A stretch of 64,000 nt of DNA from Polytrichum commune (taxonomy: Eukaryota; Streptophyta; Polytrichopsida; Polytrichales; Polytrichaceae): contig OX485804.1 in assembly GCA_950295325.1 (NCBI GenBank), forward strand, positions 15,254,001 to 15,318,000, given 5' to 3'. Numbering within the stretch: the first letter of the stretch is position 1; each line of letters starts with the position of its first letter. The notes under the pieces were generated by a model. The model did not search any database. It was not told where the DNA came from and saw only the letters and a program-made list of their open reading frames with translations. This document shows positions 54,284 through 64,000 of this stretch, one piece after another. A program made the position numbers and the translations under genes.

Positions 54284-56289
54284 TAATATATTGCGCCTCA
54301 ATTGGTAATCTAGAACGGTCACTCTTGTGGATCTTGGGAGAAGGAAGGAATCTCTTAATTTGTTAATTTGTAAGAATCTCTTAATATGTTTGTAGAGTCC
54401 AACATTTTCCCTCTCCAACTTAGCCCATATTAGTGTAAAGCAAATATGTGATTCAGTCTTAGTCTTGCCAACAGAAATGAGAGGTTGCACATGATGAATA
54501 ATGGACGAGGTGTGATACGAAGAGGTGATTTGATTGAAGGGCTCAAGAAAAAGGCTTGAGTGTGAAGCTTTTGTGGTGATATACCTATTTTGTAAGTTTT
54601 GAGTTTCATGGTTGTGTTGTCTGTCACAATGGCGGTGAATGTTTATTTTTTAGGAATTTTTAAAGACTTTGGTTCTTGTGAGTGTGCTATCAATTTCCAG
54701 TAGACATGTGGAAATGTGTTTGCGTTTGCCATTTTTGTGTGGTGACTTTTTCTTGTGGCTTTATTGAAACCTCATGTAGGTTATGCTAAATTTGCTCTTT
54801 TCTCTATGAGGTTCGTAGTTAGGGAGCATAGTCAGCTTTGGGCAAGTTGGCAAGTTGTATTGACCTCTCGCACGGAATATTTTTATCTTATCCTATCCTA
54901 TGAAAGCCACAAAGAAGAAACTGATTTTTAGACCTTCTAAAAAGAAAATGCTACGAGCCAATATTTTTCAAAGAAGTAGGGTCGTGTCTTTCATAAATTC
55001 AATAGTGCCATTGACCGTCTCTCAATGTTGATATGTGAAACTCGATTATTTCAAGAAACAACTAATGACATGGTATGGCTATTTGTGTTTGTCTATACAC
55101 ATGATGTTTGTCTATCTACTCAACTACCATGATGCCATTGGATAAACAAGATGTGGGTGTGGTTATCCAAGTGAACTTAGAAACACGCTTGGTAAATGTT
55201 GTTCTTGAGTGGAAACGTTTGTTTTTGACGAGCATGAAGTTTATTTAATATTGCGAAGTCACATGCCCACATGTCCACAGTCACATGTTGTGAAGGGCAT
55301 GTAAATTAGTCATGTGGTTTGGTTGTATTTCAATCATGGGAATGCATATAGATTGTTAGTGTTAAGAGTCCTCTATACATACCTTGTTGTCCAAGTTGCT
55401 TGTATGGAAGTTTTGGGAATATTGATGTGTTATTTTGTGAGTGTTTGGTTCTTTGGTGTTCTTTGGTTCTTCGATTCAGACTGAATGTGGGGAATATCTG
55501 GGAATACTACATAGAATATTTTTAGTCCCACATAACATTGTTATGGATCTAAATAATGTTATGTCCGACTACGAAGGTTCTATAATATAATCAATGATCC
55601 CATGGATTCACATACATACAATTTTTTTACCCTCGACTCTTGTGTGTGCAAGTGGAGATACCTACCACTTGTTCTGGTCATGCATAATTACACTAAATAT
55701 GATATTTAGTGTCATATGGTATTTTATGTCACCATGGTAACTTTTTGCAAGACACCCCTTAGGAATAAGTGAACAAATGTTGTCATGGATGATGGATGAG
55801 TTCATCCATTGGCCAAAACCCTACCTTCTCTTGTCAACAACTTGTGATGAAATATTGTCATGGGTGATTGAAATCTGAATGTAAAAACACTTGGTAAGTG
55901 ACAGTAATTGCAATACTCTAAATCTATCATCCCCCCAAATTTTTCACGAGGGATGACAAATAAAGTTGGGTTATCATTTAGTGTTGGTGATACTATACGG
56001 CAACTTAAAACTAGTATCAAGCAAGACAATTAAAATCGGTGACACTACAACGATTGATTAAATATGTGTGTTTCCTAGATTTGGGGTCTCAAATTTAGCC
56101 ATTGTGTTCATTTGTGTGTGTCGGTGTTAACTTGAGCAAGCTGACAAGAGTAGGGTTGGTCTCCATTTAAGCCAGTCATGAATTTTGATCGGACAATCCC
56201 CAGACACCCAAACTTGAAATTATTTGTGGACAGGCAGGCCCACTCCCACATTATTATTATTATTATTATTATTATGCCCAGTTGATGAC
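54284..56289. other. 2 kb non-genic
   Basis: No gene is recognised. About 55685-55712 carries a palindromic terminus of the 27914-28242 MITE family, and (ATT)n lies at about 56252-56275. Confidence 0.5.
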
Positions 56290-57916
56290 AACCTGATGGT
56301 GCGAGTCTTGAAGGAGTTTGAGGGCCACTTCACACCCGAGACTGACAGCCTGTGACCATTACACTTCAAGCACTCTCATTGGTGGAAAAGTCGGACGAGT
56401 GTCGTCAACTGGATAAGATCATTAGCATGCCCATTGTCCAACCCGGTGGTCAATCCACAACAACAAGCTAGAGACAACATGAGGGGAGCTAGGCCACAAG
56501 GTGGACCACCGAATGAGCTTAGACCACCGAACTTGTATTATGACCATGGGAGTGCAAGGCAAACTTTTCATCCTCCGGCGGGATTGCAAACGACGAATGG
56601 ATACATTCCAATTCAGAGTAAGCAAGGGGTTTCACAGAATTTCAACAATGGGAGGCAAGTTCCTCCCACGGATCCGGGTCCGTCCAATTCTCAGGATGTC
56701 AGGTTCACGGAGGGTGTAATGAAGTCACATCATGATGAGTCTCTTCCTTTTCAAATGGGTGTTGGCGAGGAACAAAGTCAATGGCCTTCACACACCAATG
56801 TTATCACCTATGAGTTAAGGAGTTTAGATGATGAGGTCATTCATGAGGCACCGGCATTGGCGGTTACCACTAGGGCTATAAGAGGAAGTCTTCCACATGA
56901 GAAAGAAGTAGAGGCACCAGAGGAGGATTCTTCGGGAGAGGCTCCTCAATTGTCAAACTTAGAGAAGGTAGCTAGGACAACCTGAAGAGCCACTGAGGCA
57001 CTAGAGAGAAAGAATGTGATTCTCCAAGATAGGGAGAGGCCTAATGTCATTCATGATTTAGGGGGTAGTGAGATGGGAGAATGAGAAGGACCGGGAATTC
57101 CCTTGGATGAATTTGATGGTGTTGGCAGTGCAAGGGTGAAGAAACCGAATGACTATGATTTATAGGCCGATCTTAGCTCACTTAAGGCCGACATCACCTT
57201 CGGACAGTTGTTGGAAATATCACCCATGGCTCGTAAAACTCTCAAGGAAGGAATGCAGGTGAATAAAAGGACTAGGAAGGTGAAGACTAGGGTGGCCGCT
57301 AGAATTCAATTGCAAGGAGGAGGGCGTGATGTCGAGGCAATTGAAATTGAGGTTATGGTGGTGGACAAAGTGGTTCCGAATGTGTTAGTGGATGGAGGTA
57401 GTGGTCTAAAACATCTTGCCGGAACACACCATAAAGAGGTTGGGTCTTAGTCTTACGGGTCCATCACCTTTCATCATCAACATGGCGAATCAAACTCCGG
57501 CTGTGCCCTTGGGATTGATTAAGGATTGTAGGATTAGCACTGGGGGGGAAGAGTATGTAGTCACTTTTCATGTCATCAAGATGCACTCCAACAAAGATAC
57601 ATTTCCCATCTTGTTAGGTAGGCCATGGTTGAGAATGTCGGAGGCTATAGTGGAGTGGAGAGGAGCCAAGCCTTCCATCACTTATGGTCCGAAGGATAAT
57701 AGGGTCAAGGTTTCCATAGGGTCATTAGATGGTTGGGTGATAAATGAAATTGCCTCATCCTCGGAGGATGAACTTGATGACAAAGAAGACGACAAGGATG
57801 GTGAGGAATTGGTAGGAGTGGTCCACTCGGATGGCCATGGAAAAATCATAGATTCAGGATCAGGTGGCTTAGGTCCTAGTTTCTATCATCATGGGGACGA
57901 TGGGAAGTATGCATAG
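56290..57916 (+). pseudogene. Ty3/gypsy-like gag-protease region, decayed
   Basis: Open segments at 56434-56985, 57208-57450 and 57416-57916 belong to one broken polyprotein. The clearest part is the retropepsin-like domain: VPNVLVDGGSGL (active-site D-G-G in place of D-T/S-G) is followed, after a frameshift at about 57405-57416, by EHTIKRLGL, FIINMANQT and ILLGRPWLRM (the ILGRPWL signature). Upstream are low-complexity Pro/Gln/Gly-rich gag-like sequence and in-frame stops at about 56983, 57082 and 57163. Reverse transcriptase, RNase H and integrase are not found downstream, so it is truncated. No LTR pair is visible around it. Confidence 0.75.
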
Positions 57917-58379
57917 TGGTTGAAGGATTATCCCGAGTCAGAGTTTGATGTGATGGTGACGTCTCACCATGCATATTTGAACTCGAGGTCCACTGAAATT
58001 TGATTGTTGTTGTTTCCATTTCAAAGTGAATGAGAGTTTTTTTGTAAGAGCAATGGCTATAAATATAATTTTCAGCAAGTAAATTGTGAAGAGCATGAAT
58101 AAGTTGATTGAAGATTGTCATCGTCAAAGTTGACTGTAAGTGATTTGGTTCTTGGCGATAGTCCATGGAAGATAAAGATTTAGTGAAGAACTCGAAGAGG
58201 AATATCTATCAAAACAAAAGGTTGAATAATTCCATGACAATGACAAATGTCATAAGAGCAATCATGTTAAAGTTATTAAGAAACTCTCTATAAACAATAG
58301 TTATTTTGATGTTCATCATTTCAAATCACATAACAAAGGTTATAGCCTAACTTGGTTATGCATTGCTTGTGATAACACA
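57917..58379. other. Non-genic
   Basis: Nothing recognisable. Confidence 0.4.
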
Positions 58380-58742
58380 TGTGGAGGATTCTTGAACTCA
58401 ATTGCCCCGAATACCTAAAGATGAAGGTGGTAATTACAATTCTTGAAGACTTGCATGAGGATTGTAAGTTGATTAAAATAACTTAATTGTGAGATTATTG
58501 CAAGCATCCTTCATGGCAAACAAAGACTATGCAATTATTCAAACAATACCTTGGACTTTGTCCTAACTATGAGTCATTGACAAGTTGCCAAGCTATTGAG
58601 CTTCACGATTGAAGTACATAATGAAATTAGAGTAAAAAGAGTCCACATATAGGACAGAAACACACACGATAGAGAAAACGAGAGGTGAGAGAAGAAGACG
58701 AGAGGTGAGAGAAGAAGTCGAGAGAAATGTGTGAATTCATTA
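58380..58742 (+). repeat. LTR fragment copy 2, left part (interrupted)
   Basis: It matches 20870-21115 (ACTATGAGTCATTGAC, GAGCTT, AGAGTCCACA, GTGTGAATT). The match stops at about 58742. The continuation seen in copy 1 is found at 61912-62080, so about 3.17 kb is inserted between. Confidence 0.55.
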
Positions 58743-58879
58743 TGCATAGAAATGTATGAATTCGGATTTTCCTGATTTTCTTAAAGAACTATACATAAGA
58801 AGGGTTACTCATTGGCGACATGTTCCCAACAAATTACTTCTCAGTGTCACAACTGTCACAATGTTATACTGATTTTCAG

Positions 58880-59002
58880 GACTGTTTCACTGCCGAGTTA
58901 CATGACAGTTACTGGCGGTTCAATAAAATTCACTCGTATGGTTCTGAATTGGATCCACCTTCTCTACTTGAACCAAAATATTCTGAACTCAAGTCAACTT
59001 GA
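58880..59002 (+). CDS. Possible terminal exon of an unidentified gene (40 aa)
   Basis: A good acceptor (ATACTGATTTTCAG) is followed in frame by DCFTAELHDSYWRFNKIHSY and SELDPPSLLEPKYSELKST, then TGA at 59000-59002. The residue pattern is protein-like and unlike the surrounding DNA, but I do not recognise the family. No upstream exon is found: sequence before 58750 is LTR. It therefore looks like the last exon and 3' flank of a gene captured in the inserted segment. Confidence 0.35.
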   Translation, partial: DCFTAELHDSYWRFNKIHSYGSELDPPSLLEPKYSELKST

Positions 59003-61911
59003 GTAGGGCATGGAGAGCTGATGTTTCTAAGCTGGCTTTATTACTGGAAGATTGCTCGTTTGGAGGCAAATGGAGCCTATTTCTTTTTCCAATTTCTTTT
59101 CTTGGAATTTTTAATTATATATTGTAAGTGGTGAAAGTACGACACGGCCTGGCATATACTAATTTTGTTGCAGATGCTGGATTTCAGTTTGGTACTGGCT
59201 CTATTTCATGAGCAATGGAACTTGAATTTCTAAATATGCAACTACCAGGTCTTCATAACGTGCACTCTTAACTGTAAGCACCATTGACGATTTTATTCAA
59301 TTAGTGAAGGAGTAAGCCTGAGCTTCCATCACCATTTTGTCGTCTAAGGAAATATGAAACAGTGGAATAATTCAGTTAGTACTTTGCATGCTATAGTGAA
59401 TCAATACCTTGTACTAATCTGGGTCCAATACATATTGCTTCTACCATCCATCGCGCAACTTTCAGGCTAAGTAGTCAACATAATTGGGGCAGACGTAGAA
59501 GACCATGTAATGAGCACAAGAATTTTCACTTTGAAAGTTAACAAGATATTCATGTGAGCGTTAAAACCTATGATGAAAAGTTGCTACAGCCTTGGTTTAG
59601 ATATGCTAATCATCTTGTACTAACGGTGTATTTCATATTCTGTCTCAGAAAGCTACTGTGTATTTGGAGTGCTATAATTATCTTGTGTATTTGGAATACT
59701 ATAATTATCTAGTGAGAATGTAATATTTCACCAAGCAAAGTCATTTATGTTCTATAATGTCCCAACAACCTATTGCAGTTCCTTCCAAGAATTTTGGCCG
59801 GCATAATTGCAGTTAACTTGGGTTGTCTGTGTGTCTGTGCATGAGACATAGAAGGCTTTGTAACTTGTGAAAACTGCAGATGGTGAGTTCAGTTGGGACT
59901 GTATAGTTTTTTTATAAACAAAGCACAACCACAAGAAAGAAAAAGTTGGGAAGACAAAGAAGCTCACAATAATATAAGAATACAAGTCTCCTTTAGGGGC
60001 ACAAGTCGCTCCTGACACCACACTCAAATCTAAGTTGTAAAAAGAACTCAGATTTCTAATTCTTATTTGCATTTGACTTTAATCTAGTAATCTACTCAGA
60101 AGGAAGGGTTGTGTTTGACAGAGTGTTCTTTTCATGCTTTCACCTACTAGAACTTGAGGTTGCATAGAATCTCCGACAGAGAACCAATCCCTAATTTATG
60201 TCTCCATCTGAGGAGACCTAAAGATGCACAGAAAGTAAACTGCAATGAAAGACCTACTATAACATAACTTTGAGGGAAACCTTGGCTACCATTTCAGCAT
60301 CCTTGCTACCATTTCCTGCTGGTTTGATTCGACCTTTAAAGACTGCCAACACCTTCCAATAAATAATTCAAGAAAGACCAAATCAAATCTTAAGGGGAGA
60401 TAATGCAACATATATTCTTAGAAACATAACAATTAGCTTGTGAAGCGTCCACTCTTCGCTGCAGAAAGGGCTTTCAGACTATGACTCCCAATTTGAAAAC
60501 TCATGCTGCTGCAGCTCAATATTTCATGTTCAGTTCCACATCAGACCACAGTAGGAGACGTTCCAGGACGAAGGATACGCTACAACTCTGCCTCAGCAAT
60601 TTTCTGACTTAGACCCAACCCTAGAAGATGAATGATTCCAGCACTCCGAAAGATTCGGTATTTGGAAGTATTGAAGGACTAGAATCTGAAACACCGACAT
60701 CGTTAAGGATGTGCACATGATTTTCTGTGAAAACCCTAAACGCTTTGATGTGCATATACTTTCACTTGCAGAAACGAATTCGCAATTAAGTTTCTGTCAA
60801 ATTTGATGTTGAAAGTCCAGTGTTGACGAAAATCTGAACGTCTGCGCTGAGATATCTAATTACATCCTGAACGCAAGTCTGATGTAAATCTACATCCTTA
60901 TGCATCCATAACCTTCTCTAGAATGTACTCATTCTGATGTAGTGTATGACATTATCGCAAGCTGAGACACAGAAATGGACTCTATTTAACTCAACAAACG
61001 ACCTTCAATCCGAAGGCCTTAATCTCTACGCCATAGCCTGGTTAATCAAGAAAAAACCTAAACCCAATCCTGCAATCATAATGCAACAACGACCACTTCG
61101 CATTTGTAGCACTTACACTTAACCCGAAGCAGATCTCAACTTTCGCTCCTGCTAATCCACATTCTCTCACAAAGTTGCTTGCATTAATTGCTCAACATCC
61201 AAACTTCAAAGTACTTTGCTTATCTTCCCATCATACACCTCATTCTCACTCCCTCCACTGCAGCACTGCTCCCAATCCAGCGTTCGGCCATCCAGCAAGA
61301 TGCAACCTAAACCCTAGAACATCCTTCATCTTTTACTTCGATATGGCCGCAACAAGACTCCAATGCAAGAATAATATTGAAATACAAGCGAGAAATGAGT
61401 TCTTCGAGAGTCTCTTCAAACCCCACAGGACTCCACAAGATATCGCATGCAATCAGACATTGATTGCCAAGCTACAGAGACCAGCATTACAAATTCAGAT
61501 TTCTCAAACCAAGAGTAACTTATTAAGATCGAAGGCCTTTGATCGGGACTGATGAAAAGGAGCGTCCCATTTGGTCAGAAGTTCGAAGTTGTCGCCAAAC
61601 CCTAAACGGCAAACCAAGAGCAATGGCGTATTGAACTCCTCTCACAAATCTGTAACTCGCGACATAGCGAACAGGAGACGAGCCTCGTCTTCTTACAGAA
61701 ATAGGAAAGCAACGACGCCTTGAATTCAACGTCGCCTTGAATCCATTGCCAAAAGCTCCGGTTAAGTTTCACTTCAAAATCGACGGCAGACATGAAAAAG
61801 TTCTGAATCGGACGGACATAAATGGAAATGTGACGTAGCCTCACGAGAGGGCTCGAATCCATTCCATGGGCTCATATACTTCTTCTCGACAAAAAGGAAC
61901 CATAAGAGCAT
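59003..61911. other. Inserted gene-like DNA without resolved coding sequence
   Basis: The stretch has less transposon-like sequence than its surroundings, several AAACCCTAA/AACCCTAG motifs (about 60741, 61308 and 61599) and mid-size frames (61175-61552 plus, 61602-61862 minus) that I cannot assign. A block at 59697-59770 matches the interior of the 8063-8289 MITE. It may be the 5' region of a gene on the minus strand. Confidence 0.35.
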
Positions 61912-62080
61912 GACATATTAAGAAGGAATGGAGGAGCAAAAAACCAAGATTATTATTAGAAACTTCAATCCAACGTGACATTAATCCCTATAGACATTAG
62001 CTCGTTCTTCCCTAAGACCTAGTACCTTGGTTTGTTTCCTTAGGTTAGTTTTAAGTGATAGCAAAAACCTAATTACATTT
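61912..62080 (+). repeat. LTR fragment copy 2, right part, ending at a PBS-like site
   Basis: It matches 21115-21285 (TAGAAAC, AATCCAACGTGACATTAATC, CCTTGGTTTGTTTCCTTAGG, AGTGATAGCAAA). It is followed at 62081 by TGGTGCCGCTTCCCC, which resembles the TGGCGCCGTTGCCGG-type primer-binding site of Tat/Athila-like gypsy elements. Confidence 0.6.
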
Positions 62081-62199
62081 TGGTGCCGCTTCCCCAACTT
62101 CCCCATCTCCTCAAGTTCTCCTTAGATCTAACATTCAAGCTCATCCATTTTTTCCACCTTTTACCCCACATGTAAACCCAAATCAATTACAAAGACTTA

Positions 62200-62390
62200 A
62201 CATAACAACTTATCCAATACCCATGATAAATAGTGTAGTTAAGCATCCTCATTTCCATGGTAGATGGGGCATAGACCTTGATGTCCACATCAAGAAATTC
62301 AAAATTGCATGCGCCACAAATAATGTCCCTCCTTATAAGCAAATGAAAGTATTTGCAACTACTTTGTAAAAGAACAAATTTTTATGGTAT
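62200..62390 (+). pseudogene. Decayed gag fragment after the PBS
   Basis: A frame reads HPHFHGRWGIDLDVHIKKF and KIACATNNVPPYKQMKVFAT, then a stop and FLWYS. The pattern F-x-G...D-x-x-x-H-I-x-x-F...W-Y is that of the plant retrotransposon gag domain. It is short and stop-containing, and homology fades by about 62400. Confidence 0.5.
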
Positions 62391-62696
62391 TCTTGTCGCG
62401 CAACTTTGTTTATTTGGATGCACTCATACATACATTCTTATTATATCTTAGACCCTTGGGGTTGAAAATGGTTTAATAGCAATGTTGAGGTCACCTTCGA
62501 ACCCTCAGCCTTAGACGGTGTAACCCGCTGCTGACCGGTTTACACAGACATTGCGCCCACCTAAAATTAGCTCGCTCCTCAATTCCGTTCCTTGAAGGTG
62601 GTTTGTTTACTCATCAATTCAAAAGCTCAATATGATGTTAGATCTCTAATAAGATATACTCATGCATAGTCTCCTTAGTATGATACTTCCTCTTTG

Positions 62697-63000
62697 GAGT
62701 TAATCTCTACTGAGACGGTGTCCTAGTTTTCAAGTTTATGTTCCTTTAAAACCTTAAGTAAGGTTGGTATTTTGTAAATCTCTAAGAAGAAAAGTGTCCT
62801 AGACTTCTAAGCTTATGTTCCCCGAAATCCTAATGTCGAGGTTAAGTGTTATAGAGGAAATTCCTTCTTATACAATATCAAGTTCTTATCGCATAGTGTT
62901 TCGAAAATGATGTTTCTTCTTAATAAATCTCCAAGGAGAAAGTGCTCTAAGTTTCCAAGGTTATGTTCCCCTAAAGCCTAATGTCAAGGTTAAGTGTACT
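62697..63000 (+). repeat. Tandem repeats with TTATGTTCCCC cores
   Basis: Three imperfect units, around 62697, 62782 and 62926, share AGTGTCCTAG-, AAGCTTATGTTCC- and CTAATGTCAAGGTTAAGTG-type blocks. Confidence 0.65.
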
Positions 63001-63075
63001 TAGGGGAACTTCATTCCTACATACAATAATATCTTTCATGGTTTGAATGATTAAAACCTTCCTTACCTTCTCCAA

Positions 63076-63250
63076 GTATTTTTCGAACGTTCCTGTTGAG
63101 AGAGTTTATAGTTTTCAAGCATACTCTCTCACTAAAGGAATATTGGGAGAATTCTCTCTCTCAAAGTATTTCACGAATGTTCCCTTGAGAGAGTTTACAA
63201 CTTCCAAGCATACTCTCTTACTAAAGGAACCTCACGAGAATTCTCTAATT
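63076..63250 (+). repeat. Two tandem ~85-bp repeats
   Basis: CAAGCATACTCTCTCACTAA is repeated as CAAGCATACTCTCTTACTAA about 85 bp further on, with GAGAATTCTCT and TTGAGAGAGTTTA in both. The 73-codon frame at 63047 is this repeat. Confidence 0.7.
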
Positions 63251-64000
63251 CCTCCAACGTCCCTTTGAGAATCCTTGCCTAAGCACTTATTACGAGGAAA
63301 GCATGCTCCCTTGCAATTATAATTTCTCTTAAGTCGGACATACTTGAGGTCATGGAATTCTCTCAACTCTATTAGCCTCAAGTGCCCGCCATCAAGTTCA
63401 TGAGTGGATTCAATCTTCGAGGTGCTTGGATGATATTTATCAATATTCCGGGAGGGATCTTAAGATAGAATATTCGGTAATTAATGCCAATTCTCAAGTT
63501 ATTACCTTGAGCCTTCTTGGCCTAAGGCGTGGAGCCTCTCCCTAGTGCATATCTAAAGTAATTCCGAATCTTTAGCTAAGGCCGGCCTTTATACCAGAAT
63601 ATCCTTCTTAGGCCTCAAATCCCTTAGGTGGTATGAGGGGGGGGGGGGGGGGGTTTGATGACGAGGCCACAACTTAGAATCCCCTAAATCAATTCCTTGC
63701 TTGCCGTCTTATTGATTAGATTTGTTAAGTCCTATCGAGTAAGCTAATCAAGGTAACTCAAGACCGATAGTGTGGAAGGTAATGATAAGTATTTTTACTT
63801 AGGTGTCAACTTCGGCTTGAGGCCTCATGCCCCTCTCTTCCAATGAGTTCTACCCAAGTGATTTGATTTTTGTAGCTTTATATTTCCTTTACCTCAAAAC
63901 ACTTGCTAAGTTCGGGGTAACTTTACCGGATGCCATGCGTAATTCGAATTGCTATGTGAAAACCTCAAGTTTGTCGCAACGCAATTGCTTCTCCTTTAAA
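63251..64000. other. Non-genic right end with poly-G tract
   Basis: No gene is recognised. A 17-base G run lies at 63637-63653. Confidence 0.5.

Noticed and set aside
61602-61862. 86-codon minus-strand frame starting MDSSPLVRLRH
   Set aside because: It has an ATG and a plausible N-terminus near telo-box-like motifs, but no continuation exon or recognised domain. Too weak for a gene call.

Overview
This window looks like repeat-rich nuclear DNA of a land plant. The evidence is spliced genes with GT-AG introns, AAACCCTAA-type promoter motifs, CACTA, Mutator-like, Stowaway, Tourist and pogo-like DNA transposons, Ty3/gypsy relics, LINE relics and a tRNA-like SINE. No rRNA, true tRNA, CRISPR, operon or bacterial gene order is visible. 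The RLE-type LINE and the transposase types make me lean to a seed-free plant (lycophyte, fern or bryophyte), but that is a weak guess from memory of family resemblance.

Positions 1-30 kb are almost entirely old transposons and dispersed repeats. They include a 1.1-kb pogo-like element carrying the 3' end of a transposase (73-1185), a 742-bp TA-flanked inverted-repeat element (2350-3091), two decayed LINE 3' ends with a restriction-like endonuclease domain (3366-4408 and 13380-14160), copies of a TIR family with nested elements (6559-7762, 8063-8289, 10118-10470, 17251-17910), a 1.2-kb foldback (8395-9640), several MITEs and LTR fragments. The only host-gene candidate there is a small Ala-rich 59-aa protein on the minus strand (25894-26073). 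The intron in front of it holds four tandem copies of its own splice-acceptor and start region.

The centre of interest is 32162-54273. It is flanked by perfect 10-bp direct repeats (GGTTAGGCAT) and by inverted repeats built of GAGCGGT-type units, so I read it as one 22.1-kb Mutator-like element. It carries two divergent genes. A MULE transposase runs rightwards (49772-53381). A spliced gene runs leftwards (49358 to 32695), with a ParB-like domain near its N-terminus and a DNA-methyltransferase-like C-terminus. Between them lie 15 copies of a 22-bp near-perfect palindrome (36761-38026). Both genes are broken by nonsense codons.

Within this element a tRNA-Leu-like SINE (38157-49003) was split by a complete 10.66-kb CACTA transposon (38281-48939). 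The CACTA carries a divergent TNPA-like gene (minus) and a TNP2 gene (plus), and itself contains a Tourist-like MITE. The order of insertion is therefore MULE, then SINE, then CACTA.

Positions 54.3-64 kb hold a decayed Ty3/gypsy gag-protease region (56290-57916), an LTR interrupted by about 3.2 kb of gene-like DNA (58380-62080), a PBS-like motif with a gag relic, and tandem repeats. Coding assignments rest on reading frames, splice motifs and recognised family motifs. No database search was possible.
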